Assembly: GCA_049603715.1 (NCBI GenBank)
Contig: JBMYSW010000016.1
Span: 15,406 to 79,405 of the forward strand
Origin: Pontibacterium sp049603715
Lineage (GTDB): Bacteria; Pseudomonadota; Gammaproteobacteria; Pseudomonadales; Balneatricaceae
Direction of reading: 5' to 3'
DNA length: 64,000 bases
Shown here: positions 18,017 through 26,707 of the stretch, in pieces
How positions within the stretch are numbered: position 1 is the stretch's first letter
Layout of the letters: the number at the start of each line of letters is the position of its first letter
Translations under genes and position numbers: made by a program
The notes under the pieces: model-generated
Told to the model about the DNA's origin: nothing
Seen by the model: only the letters and a program-made list of their open reading frames with translations
The model's database searches: none

Positions 18017-18929
18017 GCGCGCATTTGCGGCTGTTCTTCTCGCTTGCTCGGCTTACGCTGAGCAGGCGTTTGCGCGTTATTACGACGACGTGATTGCCTC
18101 AGGCAAATTGATCGTCGGCTTCTATAAAGACTTCCCTCCGTATTCCTACATCAAAGACGGCCAACCTACGGGTATAGACGTCGAGATCGGTCAGCAAATT
18201 GCTAAATCCTTGGGCGTAAACTTTGTTCCCCATTGGATTACCCCCGACGAAAACCTCGAAGACGACCTGCGTAACAATGTTTGGAAAGGGCATTACCTCG
18301 ACAAAAATGAGGAACAGCCGCTCGCCCTTAAAAACCTTGCCGACGTTATGATGCGTGTACCTTACGATCGCGTGTTTTCTTACCGTCAAGAAGAGGCCAC
18401 AGGTGAGGTCATTAACGAACAAGTGGTGATGTTTGGGCCGTATCAGCGCGAAAGCTGGCGCATCGCCTTTGACAGTAAAAAACTGGATTCGGTCTCCACC
18501 GTTGCAGTGTTTCAATACCACCCCATTGGTGTCGAAATTGACAGTCTGCCTGCCTTTTATTTGACCTCAGCCTTTCAAGGGCGAATGCGTAACAATACTC
18601 GTCACTACAGCAATACCGCCGAAGCCTTTGAAGCGATGAAAGCAGGTAAAGTTGACGCTGTGATGGGTATGCGAGGGGAGGTAGATTGGCAACTAAGCCA
18701 AGCCAATAACCCACAGTACAAAATCGGCGAAAACGGATTTCCGATGATGGGCAAGCAAAAGTGGGATTTAGGTATGGCTGTTAAACATACCTATCGCCAA
18801 CTCGGCTATGCCATCGAAGAAGTGGTTGATGGCATGGTGCGTTCGGGCGAAATGGAGGCTCTGTTTACTCGCTATGGCATGACCTACGAAAAGCCCGGTT
18901 TGTATCAGGAGTCTGAACTGTATCAATAG
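18003..18929 (+). CDS. Quinoprotein dehydrogenase-associated periplasmic binding protein (MoxJ-like)
   Basis: 308 residues with a signal peptide (MTLCKRAFAAVLLACSAYA) and an SBP type-3 fold (LIVGFYKDFPPYSYIKDG, PTGIDVEIGQQIA). This matches the MoxJ-like family found with quinoprotein dehydrogenases. In methylotrophs, MoxJ-type proteins help assemble the dehydrogenase and do not import solutes. The GTG start overlaps pedF by 14 bases. No permease gene accompanies it, which fits an assembly role. Confidence 0.83.
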   Translation: MTLCKRAFAAVLLACSAYAEQAFARYYDDVIASGKLIVGFYKDFPPYSYIKDGQPTGIDVEIGQQIAKSLGVNFVPHWITPDENLEDDLRNNVWKGHYLDKNEEQPLALKNLADVMMRVPYDRVFSYRQEEATGEVINEQVVMFGPYQRESWRIAFDSKKLDSVSTVAVFQYHPIGVEIDSLPAFYLTSAFQGRMRNNTRHYSNTAEAFEAMKAGKVDAVMGMRGEVDWQLSQANNPQYKIGENGFPMMGKQKWDLGMAVKHTYRQLGYAIEEVVDGMVRSGEMEALFTRYGMTYEKPGLYQESELYQ

Positions 18930-19039
18930 CTTTGTTGTTTGACCCGCCACACTCGCTCGTAGGGAGGCCCTGACTCAAAGGCCTCGTTCTTGCGGGTGCT
19001 GGACGGGATTTTTTGCTTTTATCGCGCTAGAGGTTGGAT

Positions 19040-19843
19040 ATGAAAATAATAATCACCAGCAGCCTGCTCGCCTTGTGTTTTAGCCCTGTGTCGTGGGCAG
19101 CACAATCTTCAACAGACCCACTGGCCTCGGTGATGTGGGACTTTACTCGCGCCAAATTTATTGGCGAAACTCCCTATGTGTTTGACGACGCTGTAAAAGT
19201 CATGGCACCAGCTCATGCTGAAGACCCAACGCAAGTGCCTATTATGGTGGATGCCTCAGCTTTTGATGGCCAGATCGAGCGTGTGGTCGCTTGGGCTGAC
19301 CTAAACCCTATTCACCATATCTTTAGTTACTACCCTCATCCCGAGGTGACACCCAAAGTGTCCATGCGAATCAAAGTGCAGCAAGCAACACCCGTACGCG
19401 CTGCAGTGCTAACCCAAGATGGCGTTTGGCACGTCGGCAGTACCTGGGTCGAGGCGGCTGGTGGCGGGTGTACTACGCCCAGTTTATCGACGGCGAGCCC
19501 CTTGTGGGAAAGCGCCCTCGGGCAAATCAAAGCTCGCCAGTTTAGTGGCTTAAACGACTCGGCGCGTTACAAGCTGCGAGTTATTCACCCAATGGATACC
19601 GGCTTGGCCGATGGTATTCCTGAATTCTTTATTGAGCAGGTACAGCTGCGTGATAGCCAGCAAGCAACACTAGCGCGCATGGATCTATCGCAACCTGTGA
19701 GTGAAAACCCGGTGTTTACCTTTGATGTTAAACACCTTGGCCAGCACCACATATGGATGCGCGATAACAACGGCAACGAATTTTCGCAACCGTTGGCACA
19801 GTCGCATAGACAGATAAATGGGGAGATGAAGGATGTTCGTTAA
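19040..19843 (+). CDS. Quinoprotein dehydrogenase-associated SoxYZ-like carrier protein
   Basis: About 267 residues with a signal peptide (ending PVSWAAQ). The first half (to about 150) resembles SoxY and ends in a glycine-rich Cys motif, EAAGGGCTTPS; the second half resembles SoxZ (IEQVQLRDSQQATLARMDLS; NPVFTFDVK). In sulfur oxidation the SoxY Cys carries the substrate; here a single Cys lies internally because the two domains are fused. Members occur beside quinoprotein dehydrogenases with a SoxH-like hydrolase, as here. The ATG at 19040 has AGAGG six bases upstream. Confidence 0.82.
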   Translation: MKIIITSSLLALCFSPVSWAAQSSTDPLASVMWDFTRAKFIGETPYVFDDAVKVMAPAHAEDPTQVPIMVDASAFDGQIERVVAWADLNPIHHIFSYYPHPEVTPKVSMRIKVQQATPVRAAVLTQDGVWHVGSTWVEAAGGGCTTPSLSTASPLWESALGQIKARQFSGLNDSARYKLRVIHPMDTGLADGIPEFFIEQVQLRDSQQATLARMDLSQPVSENPVFTFDVKHLGQHHIWMRDNNGNEFSQPLAQSHRQINGEMKDVR

Positions 19844-20780
19844 TCTTCGCCTGTTTGAACGCTTATGTATTTGCCTTTTTACGCTGGCCGCTTTTTGGGC
19901 TGGGCCACTGCAAGCTGCACCATTGGCGTATCAGCTTAAGCCAGTTGCGGTAGCAGAAGGAGTGTATGTACTTGAGGGTAAAACCCAAGACTTTAGCCGC
20001 GCCAACGGTGGCAACGTGGTTAATACGGCCTTTATTATTGGCGAAGAGGGGGTGCTTGTTTTTGATACTGGCCCATCGCTCAAATACGGTAAAGCCCTAC
20101 GCCAAGCCATTGCGTCAATCACTCCTTTGCCCATTACTCAGGTGCTTATTAGCCACCATCACCCCGACCATATTTTTGGCAACCAAGCCTTTGCCGATGT
20201 ACCCATCTTAGGGTTTAAACAAACCGCCCAAGGCATTGACGACTTTGGTGCCGACTATAGCGATAACATGTATCGCATGGTGGGCGACTGGATGCGAGGA
20301 ACTCACCTTCAAGGTATTTCACAAACCATTACCGAAGGCCCCTTAGCGTTTGCAGGTCGTCAGTTAGAAGTGCTGCGTTTTAGCGGCCATACCGGTGCAG
20401 ACCTCGCCGTTTTTGACCGCACCAGTGGCGTGCTTTTAGCCGGTGATATGGTGTTTATGCAACGCATGCTCACCACGCCTCATACCCCTGGTTTAGCGGT
20501 TTGGCGAGCAGAGCTAGACCAACTCATGAATTTGCCGGTAACGGCCATTGTGCCCGGCCACGGCCCTGTCCAAAAAGATACGCAAGGCCTCAAAGACATG
20601 CAGGCCTATTTAACTTGGCTAGACGATACCCTAAGCCAAGCGGCGCAACGGGGGGCCTCAATGAACGAGCTGATGCAAACGCCAATGCCACCGGCTTTTG
20701 CGGATACCCCTTTGGCTCGGTCGGAGTTTTTACGCTCGGTTGTACACCTTTACCCCAAGTATGAAGAAGCCGCTTTTTGA
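19833..20780 (+). CDS. Quinoprotein relay system zinc metallohydrolase (SoxH-related)
   Basis: 315 residues: signal peptide (ending AGPLQAAP) and a metallo-beta-lactamase fold with the metal motif ISHHHPDHIFGN (about 110-121), FSGHTGADLAVF, a GDMVF Asp and IVPGHGPV. This is the SoxH-related hydrolase that accompanies the SoxYZ-like carrier. Its start overlaps the carrier gene by 11 bases, so the two products probably act on one another. The natural substrate is unknown; removal of an adduct from the carrier Cys is an inference. Confidence 0.85.
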   Translation: MFVNLRLFERLCICLFTLAAFWAGPLQAAPLAYQLKPVAVAEGVYVLEGKTQDFSRANGGNVVNTAFIIGEEGVLVFDTGPSLKYGKALRQAIASITPLPITQVLISHHHPDHIFGNQAFADVPILGFKQTAQGIDDFGADYSDNMYRMVGDWMRGTHLQGISQTITEGPLAFAGRQLEVLRFSGHTGADLAVFDRTSGVLLAGDMVFMQRMLTTPHTPGLAVWRAELDQLMNLPVTAIVPGHGPVQKDTQGLKDMQAYLTWLDDTLSQAAQRGASMNELMQTPMPPAFADTPLARSEFLRSVVHLYPKYEEAAF

Positions 20781-21095
20781 GTAAAACCTGATCGCAAGGC
20801 TAATAAAGCGGGCGTTTATTTTTGCTTAATTAGGGGTAACTTATTTAAAGTTTAAAATGGTTTATTTTTATATAAATCAATAGTTTATTGATTTCTTGGG
20901 CGCTTGTTTTTGATTGAGCGAAAGCGCTAAAAACCCTTGGTTTTTTTAGGGTATTACTACCAAGGGACTAATAAACTAATCCCGCTGTTTAATTGTTGTC
21001 ATCGGCGGAAAAAACAAGAATTCAACACAGTGTCGGGATTATATCCCTGTGCTCCTTAACGCTAATAAAAAAACGAATCCGTACAGGAGAGTGCA
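20781..21095. promoter_or_regulatory. Promoter and leader region of the dehydrogenase gene
   Basis: 315 bases without a gene. An AT-rich block (20830-20890) is followed by a small hairpin (AGCG-AAAG-CGCT near 20917) and an 8-base dyad, CCCTTGGT (20934-20941) with ACCAAGGG (20959-20966). The right arm runs into a direct repeat of ACTAAT at 20967 and 20976. The gene downstream looks highly expressed, so these are candidate control elements. No pqqA-like peptide is encoded here. Confidence 0.5.
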
Positions 21096-22865
21096 ATGAG
21101 CAAATCAGCATTCGGCAAGGGCTTTGCCCTCACTGCCTTAGTCGCTTCTATGTCGATGGCAACCGCTGCCCAAGCCGGTGTCACTGATAAAGACATTATC
21201 AATGACCAAATGACAACAGACGATGTTGTTAGTTATGGTATGGGTCTACGTGGTCAGCGCTACAGCCCGCTTAAAAAACTAAACGCCGACAACGTTGAAG
21301 ACCTAAAAGCAGTTTGGTCTTTCTCATTCGGTGGTGAAAAGCAGCGCGGTCAAGAATCACAGCCAGTGGTTAAAGACGGCGTTATGTACGTAACCGCTTC
21401 TTACTCTCGTGTATTCGCAATTGACGTAAAAACCGGTGACGAGCTTTGGCAATACGACGCGCGTCTACCAGACGGCATCATGCCTTGCTGTGACGTAATC
21501 AACCGTGGTGTTGCGCTATACGGCGACCTAGTTATCTTTGGTACCCTAGACGCTAAACTTGTGGCACTTAACAAAGACACAGGTAAAGTTGTTTGGAAGA
21601 AAAAAGTAGAGGACTACAAAGCAGGTTACTCTATTACTGCCGCGCCAATCGTTGTTAAAGGCAAGGTTATCACCGGTGTATCAGGTGGTGAGTTTGGTAT
21701 CGTAGGTAAAGTAGAAGCTTACGACGCGCTAACCGGTAAAATCGCTTGGACTCGTCCTACCGTTGAAGGCCACATGGGCTACATCTGGAAAGACGGCAAA
21801 AAAATGGAAAACGGTATTTCAGGCGGTAAGCCAGGTCAAACATGGCCGGGCGACCTATGGAAAACCGGTGGTGCTGCAACTTGGTTAGGCGGTACTTACG
21901 ACCCTGAAGTAGACCTAATGTTCTTCGGTACAGGTAACCCTGCACCATGGAACTCTCACCTACGTCCTGGCGACAACTTGTTCTCATCTTCTCGTGTCGC
22001 AATTGACCCAGACACCGGTAAGATCGTATGGCACTTCCAAACTACGCCAAACGACGGTTGGGACTTTGACGGTGTAAACGAGCTAATCTCTTTCGACTAC
22101 AAAGAAAACGGCAAAACCATCAAAGCGGCGGCAACAGCTGACCGTAACGGTTTCATGTACGTTCTGAACCGTGAAAACGGTGACTTCATCCGTGGTTTCC
22201 CATTTGTTGACGAAATCAGCTGGGCTTCTGGTCTAGATAAAAACGGTCGTCCAATCTACATTGACGAAAACCGTCCGGGTAACCCAGCAGACAGCGCTGA
22301 TGGTAAAAAAGGTAAATCGATTCGTGCGGTACCTTCTTTCCTAGGTGGTAAAAACTGGATGCCTATGGCTTACAGCCAAGACACCGGTCTTTTCTACGTA
22401 CCTTCTAACGAATGGGCGATGGACATCTGGAACGAGCCAGTATCATACAAAAAAGGTGCGGCATACCTAGGTGCAGGCTTTACCATCAAACCAACTGATG
22501 ACAACTACATCGGTGTACTTCGTGCGATGGACCCTAAAACGGGTAAAGAAGTATGGCGCTACAAAAACTACGCTCCTCTATGGGGTGGCGTAATGGCGAC
22601 TGCGGGTAACCTAGTGTTCACGGGTACTCCAGAAGGCTACCTAAAAGCATTTGACGCAAAAACTGGTGAAGAGAAATACCGCTTCAACACTGGTTCGGGC
22701 ATTGTAGGTACTCCAATTACTTGGGAAATGGACGGTGAGCAATACATCTCTGTTGTATCAGGTTGGGGTGGTGCAGTACCTCTATGGGGTGGTGAAGTAG
22801 CTAAGCGTGTTAAACACCTTAACCAAGGTGGTAGCGTTTGGACCTTCAAACTACCTAACAAGTAA
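21096..22865 (+). CDS. PQQ-dependent alcohol dehydrogenase with lanthanide-type metal site
   Basis: 589 residues: signal peptide (ending TAAQAGV), then an eight-bladed quinoprotein propeller with repeated tryptophan-docking motifs (ALTGKIAW, DTGKIVW, KTGKEVW). The vicinal disulfide is C131-C132 (MPCCDVINRG). Likely metal and catalytic residues are E199, N281 and D323 in WDFDGVNEL; D325 lies two residues after the catalytic Asp. That extra Asp coordinates the metal in lanthanide enzymes (XoxF, PedH) and is Ala, Ser or Thr in calcium enzymes. Substrate, methanol or longer alcohols, cannot be decided; the PedF-type cytochrome favours the ethanol/PedH group. Codon use is strongly biased, so expression is probably high. 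Confidence 0.92.
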   Translation: MSKSAFGKGFALTALVASMSMATAAQAGVTDKDIINDQMTTDDVVSYGMGLRGQRYSPLKKLNADNVEDLKAVWSFSFGGEKQRGQESQPVVKDGVMYVTASYSRVFAIDVKTGDELWQYDARLPDGIMPCCDVINRGVALYGDLVIFGTLDAKLVALNKDTGKVVWKKKVEDYKAGYSITAAPIVVKGKVITGVSGGEFGIVGKVEAYDALTGKIAWTRPTVEGHMGYIWKDGKKMENGISGGKPGQTWPGDLWKTGGAATWLGGTYDPEVDLMFFGTGNPAPWNSHLRPGDNLFSSSRVAIDPDTGKIVWHFQTTPNDGWDFDGVNELISFDYKENGKTIKAAATADRNGFMYVLNRENGDFIRGFPFVDEISWASGLDKNGRPIYIDENRPGNPADSADGKKGKSIRAVPSFLGGKNWMPMAYSQDTGLFYVPSNEWAMDIWNEPVSYKKGAAYLGAGFTIKPTDDNYIGVLRAMDPKTGKEVWRYKNYAPLWGGVMATAGNLVFTGTPEGYLKAFDAKTGEEKYRFNTGSGIVGTPITWEMDGEQYISVVSGWGGAVPLWGGEVAKRVKHLNQGGSVWTFKLPNK

Positions 22866-22936
22866 TGACTAGGTAAATGCAACCTATGCTGGGCTGTCAT
22901 GGGCGCAGCATCTTAAAGTTCGGCCTTGAACTTGCT

Positions 22937-22966
22937 AGCCGCTAAGCTTTGCTTAGCGGCTTTTTT
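22937..22966 (+). terminator. Terminator after the quinoprotein dehydrogenase
   Basis: Perfect 11-base stem AGCCGCTAAGC / GCTTAGCGGCT with a three-base loop and six T. Confidence 0.92.
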
Positions 22967-23035
22967 GGTTTTATCGTTTTGCTAAAACCCTTGCGAGTTG
23001 TTTGTTACTATGGCGTCCGCCTTTAGTAATCGCGT

Positions 23036-23509
23036 ATGAGTAAACCAATGAAAGCAAAAATATGGGTCGATGCCGATGCCTGCCCAAAAGTCATTAAAGA
23101 GATTTTATTTCGTGCTTCAGAGCGAGTGGGTATGTCTGTCACCTTAGTGGCCAACCAACCCATGGCGACACCTGCGTCAACGTTGGTGACCTCGGTGCAA
23201 GTGGCTCAAGGTTTTGACGTTGCCGATAACTACATCGCACAAAAAGTCGAAGCCGGTGATTTGGTGATTACCGGAGATATCCCCTTAGCCGCCGATGTGG
23301 TGGACAAGGGAGCACTGGCTATGAGCGCAAGGGGAGAGGTTTACTCTAAAGAAACCATTCGTCAGCGTTTATCGATGCGTGACTTTATGGAAACGCTACG
23401 TAACTCTGGGGTAGATACCGGCGGCCCAAAAGCGATGAGCGCGAATGACCGCCAGTTGTTTGCCAATGGCTTAGATAAATGGCTGGTTAAAGCAAAGCGC
23501 TTAGGTTAA
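23036..23509 (+). CDS. YaiI/UPF0178 family protein
   Basis: 157 residues starting near KIWVDADACPKVIKEIL, the conserved N-terminus of the UPF0178 (DUF188) family, whose fold is related to PIN/NYN nucleases. The conserved VITGDIPLAADVVDKGA segment follows (about 80-96). Function is unproven. It stands alone between two terminator-like regions. Either the first ATG or one four codons later could be the start. Confidence 0.88.
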   Translation: MSKPMKAKIWVDADACPKVIKEILFRASERVGMSVTLVANQPMATPASTLVTSVQVAQGFDVADNYIAQKVEAGDLVITGDIPLAADVVDKGALAMSARGEVYSKETIRQRLSMRDFMETLRNSGVDTGGPKAMSANDRQLFANGLDKWLVKAKRLG

Positions 23510-23534
23510 CCAGCCTGTCGCAGCTAAGCTGTTA

Positions 23535-24593
23535 TTAGCTTTGTACATCCATGCTTAATGACGACATATCAATGACAAAGCGGTGAGCTAAGTCGCCTTG
23601 AGCAAGGCGCTCAAACGCCGTGTTGATTTCGTCCATCTTAATCATCTCGCACTCTGGGTAGATATCGTGCTCTGCACAGAAGTTAATCACCTCTTGTGTT
23701 TCGGCAATACCACCAATCAGCGAGCCAGACACACGGCGGCGACCAAAGATAAGCGGCACACTCATCAACTCGCCTAGTGGGCCTACTTGACCAACAACGA
23801 CCAACGAGCCATCTACATCAAGCAGTGGCAAATAAGGGTCAAGGTCGTGCTTAGTAGGTACCGTATCAATAATCAAATCGAGGCCGTTTGCTGCGCTCGC
23901 CATGGCCGCTTCGTCGCTTGAAGCCAGCAAACCTTTTGCACCTAGCTCAAGGGCTTCGGCTTCTTTTTTGTTGCTACGGCTAATCACTGTCACCTCAGCA
24001 CCCATGGCGACCGCCAGCTTAACGGCCATATGTCCAAGGCCGCCCAACCCAATTACGCCCACACGGGTGCCTTCTTTTACGCCCCATGTACGCAATGGCG
24101 AGTAGGTGGTAATGCCGGCACACAAAATAGGTGCCGTGCGTGCAAGGTCCATCGATTCAGGAATGCTCACGACAAACTCTTCGCGAACCACAATGTGCTT
24201 AGAGTAGCCGCCTTGGGTAGTGGTGCCGTCGATACGGTCTGGCGTGCCGTAAGTGGGTGTCATGCCGTTGCGGCAAAACTGCTCTTCGCCGTGGTCACAC
24301 TGGTCACACGCTTGGCAGCTATCGACAAGGCAGCCCACGGCAACACGGTCGCCCACTTTGTAGTTTTTAACGTCTTCGCCCACGGCACTAACAACACCCA
24401 CAATTTCGTGGCCAGGTACCAGTGGGTAAGGTTGTGGGCCCCAGTCGCCATTCACCGTGTGTAAGTCTGAATGGCAAACGCCCGAAAATTGAATATCAAT
24501 GGCAACGTCGTTGGTGCGTAGCTCGCGACGTTCAAAATGGTAAGGCACCATGTGAGCATCTGATGAATGAGCTGCATATCCTACGGTTTTCAT
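23535..24593 (-). CDS. Zinc-dependent NAD(P) alcohol/aldehyde dehydrogenase, YahK/cinnamyl type
   Basis: About 352 residues. It shows the catalytic zinc ligands (GVCHSDLHTV; PLVPGHEIVG), four structural-zinc Cys in VDSCQACDQCDHGEEQFC, and a Rossmann loop GLGGLGHMAV with SRSNKKE after it, which favours NADP. This is the YahK/CAD group, which usually reduces aldehydes. ATG 24593 has AGAGG eight bases upstream. It is divergent from an AraC-type gene that is the likely regulator. Confidence 0.9.
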   Translation of the reverse strand: MKTVGYAAHSSDAHMVPYHFERRELRTNDVAIDIQFSGVCHSDLHTVNGDWGPQPYPLVPGHEIVGVVSAVGEDVKNYKVGDRVAVGCLVDSCQACDQCDHGEEQFCRNGMTPTYGTPDRIDGTTTQGGYSKHIVVREEFVVSIPESMDLARTAPILCAGITTYSPLRTWGVKEGTRVGVIGLGGLGHMAVKLAVAMGAEVTVISRSNKKEAEALELGAKGLLASSDEAAMASAANGLDLIIDTVPTKHDLDPYLPLLDVDGSLVVVGQVGPLGELMSVPLIFGRRRVSGSLIGGIAETQEVINFCAEHDIYPECEMIKMDEINTAFERLAQGDLAHRFVIDMSSLSMDVQS

Positions 24594-24792
24594 AAAGGTG
24601 ACCTCTGTATAAAGAATCAATGATGGGGTGAATATGCTTTTTACTATAGGCCGAGCATGGCGCTGGCCAGTATCCAAATTCTCTAAGAAGCTTGCCTATT
24701 TCTCTAAACGCGCTGCTCGCAGCTTGGCTTTTGAGTATGGGGCGCTAATATGGAATTATCCCTTATTGGCTCAGTATTAGGAGGCAAAGCCC

Positions 24793-25704
24793 GTGTCATC
24801 AGACGAGTTGTTAAAGCAGCTGATTCATAAAGCGTTAGCGGTTTTACCGAGCGACGGTTTTGTTAAAACGGCGTTGCCCTCTGTAGGTATCTTTCGTCAA
24901 TCGAGTGAGAGCTACTGCGACTCAACCATCTACAAACCCTGCTTAGTACTCACGTTACAGGGCCAAAAAGACTTAAATTTTGGCGATAAGGTGAAGACTT
25001 TAGCCGCAGGGCAATGCCTTATTACCTCGGTGGATTTACCCGTGGTGTCGCGCATTGTCGGTGCCACATCCGATAGGCCCTACATCAGTATCTTATTTGA
25101 GGTGAACGAGTCGCAAGTCGCCAACTTGGTTAGTGAGCTGGGCTCGCAGCATCGCAGTGGTGGCTCCTTTGACTCAGACGTCGTGAGTATCACACCCGCC
25201 AATACCGAAACCCTAGCCGTACTGTCACGAGCACTCGACTTGCTCGAAAATCCAAAAGACCTTGCAGTACTTGGCCCGATGCTAGAGCGGGAAATGATCT
25301 ATCGTTTGCTACAAAGCGAACAAGGTGAGCGCTTACGCCACGTGTGTATTTCGGACAGTGCCGGCGACAAGGTGCTAAAAGCCGTGCGCTACCTTAACGA
25401 GCACTTTCATCAAACGGTGCGGGTAGAAGACTTGGCCAGCCAAGTGAATATGAGCGTGTCATCGTTACACAGCCACTTTAAAGCCGTGACCTCGCTAACG
25501 CCGCTTAAATACCAAAAGCAGCTGCGACTACACGAAGCACGCAAAATGATTATGCGATCAACCGAGGTATCGGCCGCGGCTTATCAGGTGGGTTACGAAA
25601 GTGCATCACAATTTAGTCGTGATTACAGCCAACTGTTTGGCGCACCGCCGTCAAAAGACCGTGCTCAACAACAAGCTCATTGGCAACTAGAACAAGCGGG
25701 ATAA
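24793..25704 (+). CDS. AraC-family transcription regulator, YqhC-like
   Basis: 303 residues: an AraC N-terminal domain of the cupin type (YKPCLVLTLQGQKDL) and two C-terminal helix-turn-helix motifs (VEDLASQVNMSVSSLHSHFK; AAYQVGYESASQFSRDYSQL). GTG start with AGGAGG upstream. In Escherichia coli YqhC controls an aldehyde reductase encoded divergently; the same arrangement here suggests aldehyde-responsive control of the zinc dehydrogenase. Confidence 0.88.
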   Translation: MSSDELLKQLIHKALAVLPSDGFVKTALPSVGIFRQSSESYCDSTIYKPCLVLTLQGQKDLNFGDKVKTLAAGQCLITSVDLPVVSRIVGATSDRPYISILFEVNESQVANLVSELGSQHRSGGSFDSDVVSITPANTETLAVLSRALDLLENPKDLAVLGPMLEREMIYRLLQSEQGERLRHVCISDSAGDKVLKAVRYLNEHFHQTVRVEDLASQVNMSVSSLHSHFKAVTSLTPLKYQKQLRLHEARKMIMRSTEVSAAAYQVGYESASQFSRDYSQLFGAPPSKDRAQQQAHWQLEQAG

Positions 25705-25715
25705 TGAGGTATCAA

Positions 25716-26057
25716 ATGAGTATCACACAACTCGTTTGGCCTGCTGTGATTATGTACCACGGCGATGATGAATTAACCTTTGTTAACAACGAGGCCCAAT
25801 GGCTAGCCGAAGCACACCCCGCAACCAGCTTGTACACTGAGGGAGACCAGCTGGTTGATAGCCAAGGTCAGTGCTTTACATTGGCGCAAGCGGAAGGCTT
25901 TAACAACGGCGTGCCGCAGCGCTGCACTGGGCTTATCGCAACAGAGGCATTTTTAGAAAAACTAAAAGCTCATATCTCTAGCTTGGGTAACTGCTGTATT
26001 GCTAAAGTGCATATAAGCTCAGTTGCCGAGGGGGTGGCTATTGTGGGACAGAGTTAA
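25716..26057 (+). CDS. DUF4144 domain protein
   Basis: About 113 residues with WPAVIMYHGDDELTFVNNEA and DQLVDSQGQCFTLA, features of the small DUF4144 family found mainly in marine gammaproteobacteria. Function unknown. The ATG at 25716 has GAGGT five bases upstream; the gene begins 11 bases after the AraC gene ends, so they are probably co-transcribed. Confidence 0.75.
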   Translation: MSITQLVWPAVIMYHGDDELTFVNNEAQWLAEAHPATSLYTEGDQLVDSQGQCFTLAQAEGFNNGVPQRCTGLIATEAFLEKLKAHISSLGNCCIAKVHISSVAEGVAIVGQS

Positions 26058-26070
26058 TGTTTGGTGCGCG

Positions 26071-26433
26071 TTAACCTGCGACAAACTCCAACCAACCTTC
26101 CAACACTTCTACAAAATCCTCTAGGCCGCAGCGGGCAGCGGATTCATCATCGTACAGTTCAAGGTCGTCTTCTAAATCAAAGTCGCCGTTTTGGCTTAGG
26201 CTGTGTGCCGTCACAATCGCATCGGTGCGGGTTAGGTGCAGGTCATACTCCGTGCCTTCGTGAGAAAAGTCCCAGCCTTTGCCTTGGCGCAGTTTATCGG
26301 CTGCGGCCAACAGTGAGTGGATTGTGGTTGTATCGTCTTTTACTTCTTGAGTGAGCCAATAAGCAATGGCTTCGTGCCCCATTGAGCAGTGGGCCTCGGG
26401 GCCGTAAGGGCCTTCGCTAAAATCGTATTCCAT
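26071..26433 (-). CDS. yacL: YacL/UPF0231 family protein
   Basis: About 120 residues starting MEYDFSEGPYGPEAHCSMGHEAIAYWL in family position, and rich in Asp/Glu at the C-terminus (DFDLEDDLELYDDES). Length equals the YacL family when the Met at 26433 is used as start; a longer frame adds 22 basic residues that the family lacks. Function unknown. It is convergent with the DUF4144 gene. Confidence 0.85.
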   Translation of the reverse strand: MEYDFSEGPYGPEAHCSMGHEAIAYWLTQEVKDDTTTIHSLLAAADKLRQGKGWDFSHEGTEYDLHLTRTDAIVTAHSLSQNGDFDLEDDLELYDDESAARCGLEDFVEVLEGWLEFVAG

Positions 26434-26659
26434 AAAAACAATACACCGGTAAAGAATAAGCAGGCGGCGTAGTTTACGGTGTTTTTTGAAGGGGCGCATC
26501 TGCCAAAAGCGATACGCGAGTTCTGCTGCAAATCAGGGGTTTATCGTCCAGTTACTGCCAAGGGAAATAGGCTTACATAGGCTGGGCTAATCGTGGTGAT
26601 AGCAGGATTTCATTTTCAATTTTGGCGCTTGAGTACGATAGTGAAAGGGAGTGAGCAGT

Positions 26660-26683
26660 TAGCGATCGCAGTGAGTATCGCTA
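26660..26683. promoter_or_regulatory. Dyad before katG
   Basis: Seven-base arms TAGCGAT / ATCGCTA with a ten-base spacer, 25 bases before the katG start. It could be an operator or a 5' leader hairpin. It does not match the OxyR consensus well. Confidence 0.4.
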
Positions 26684-26707
26684 GCACCCAAAACAGGAGA
26701 AGATTGA

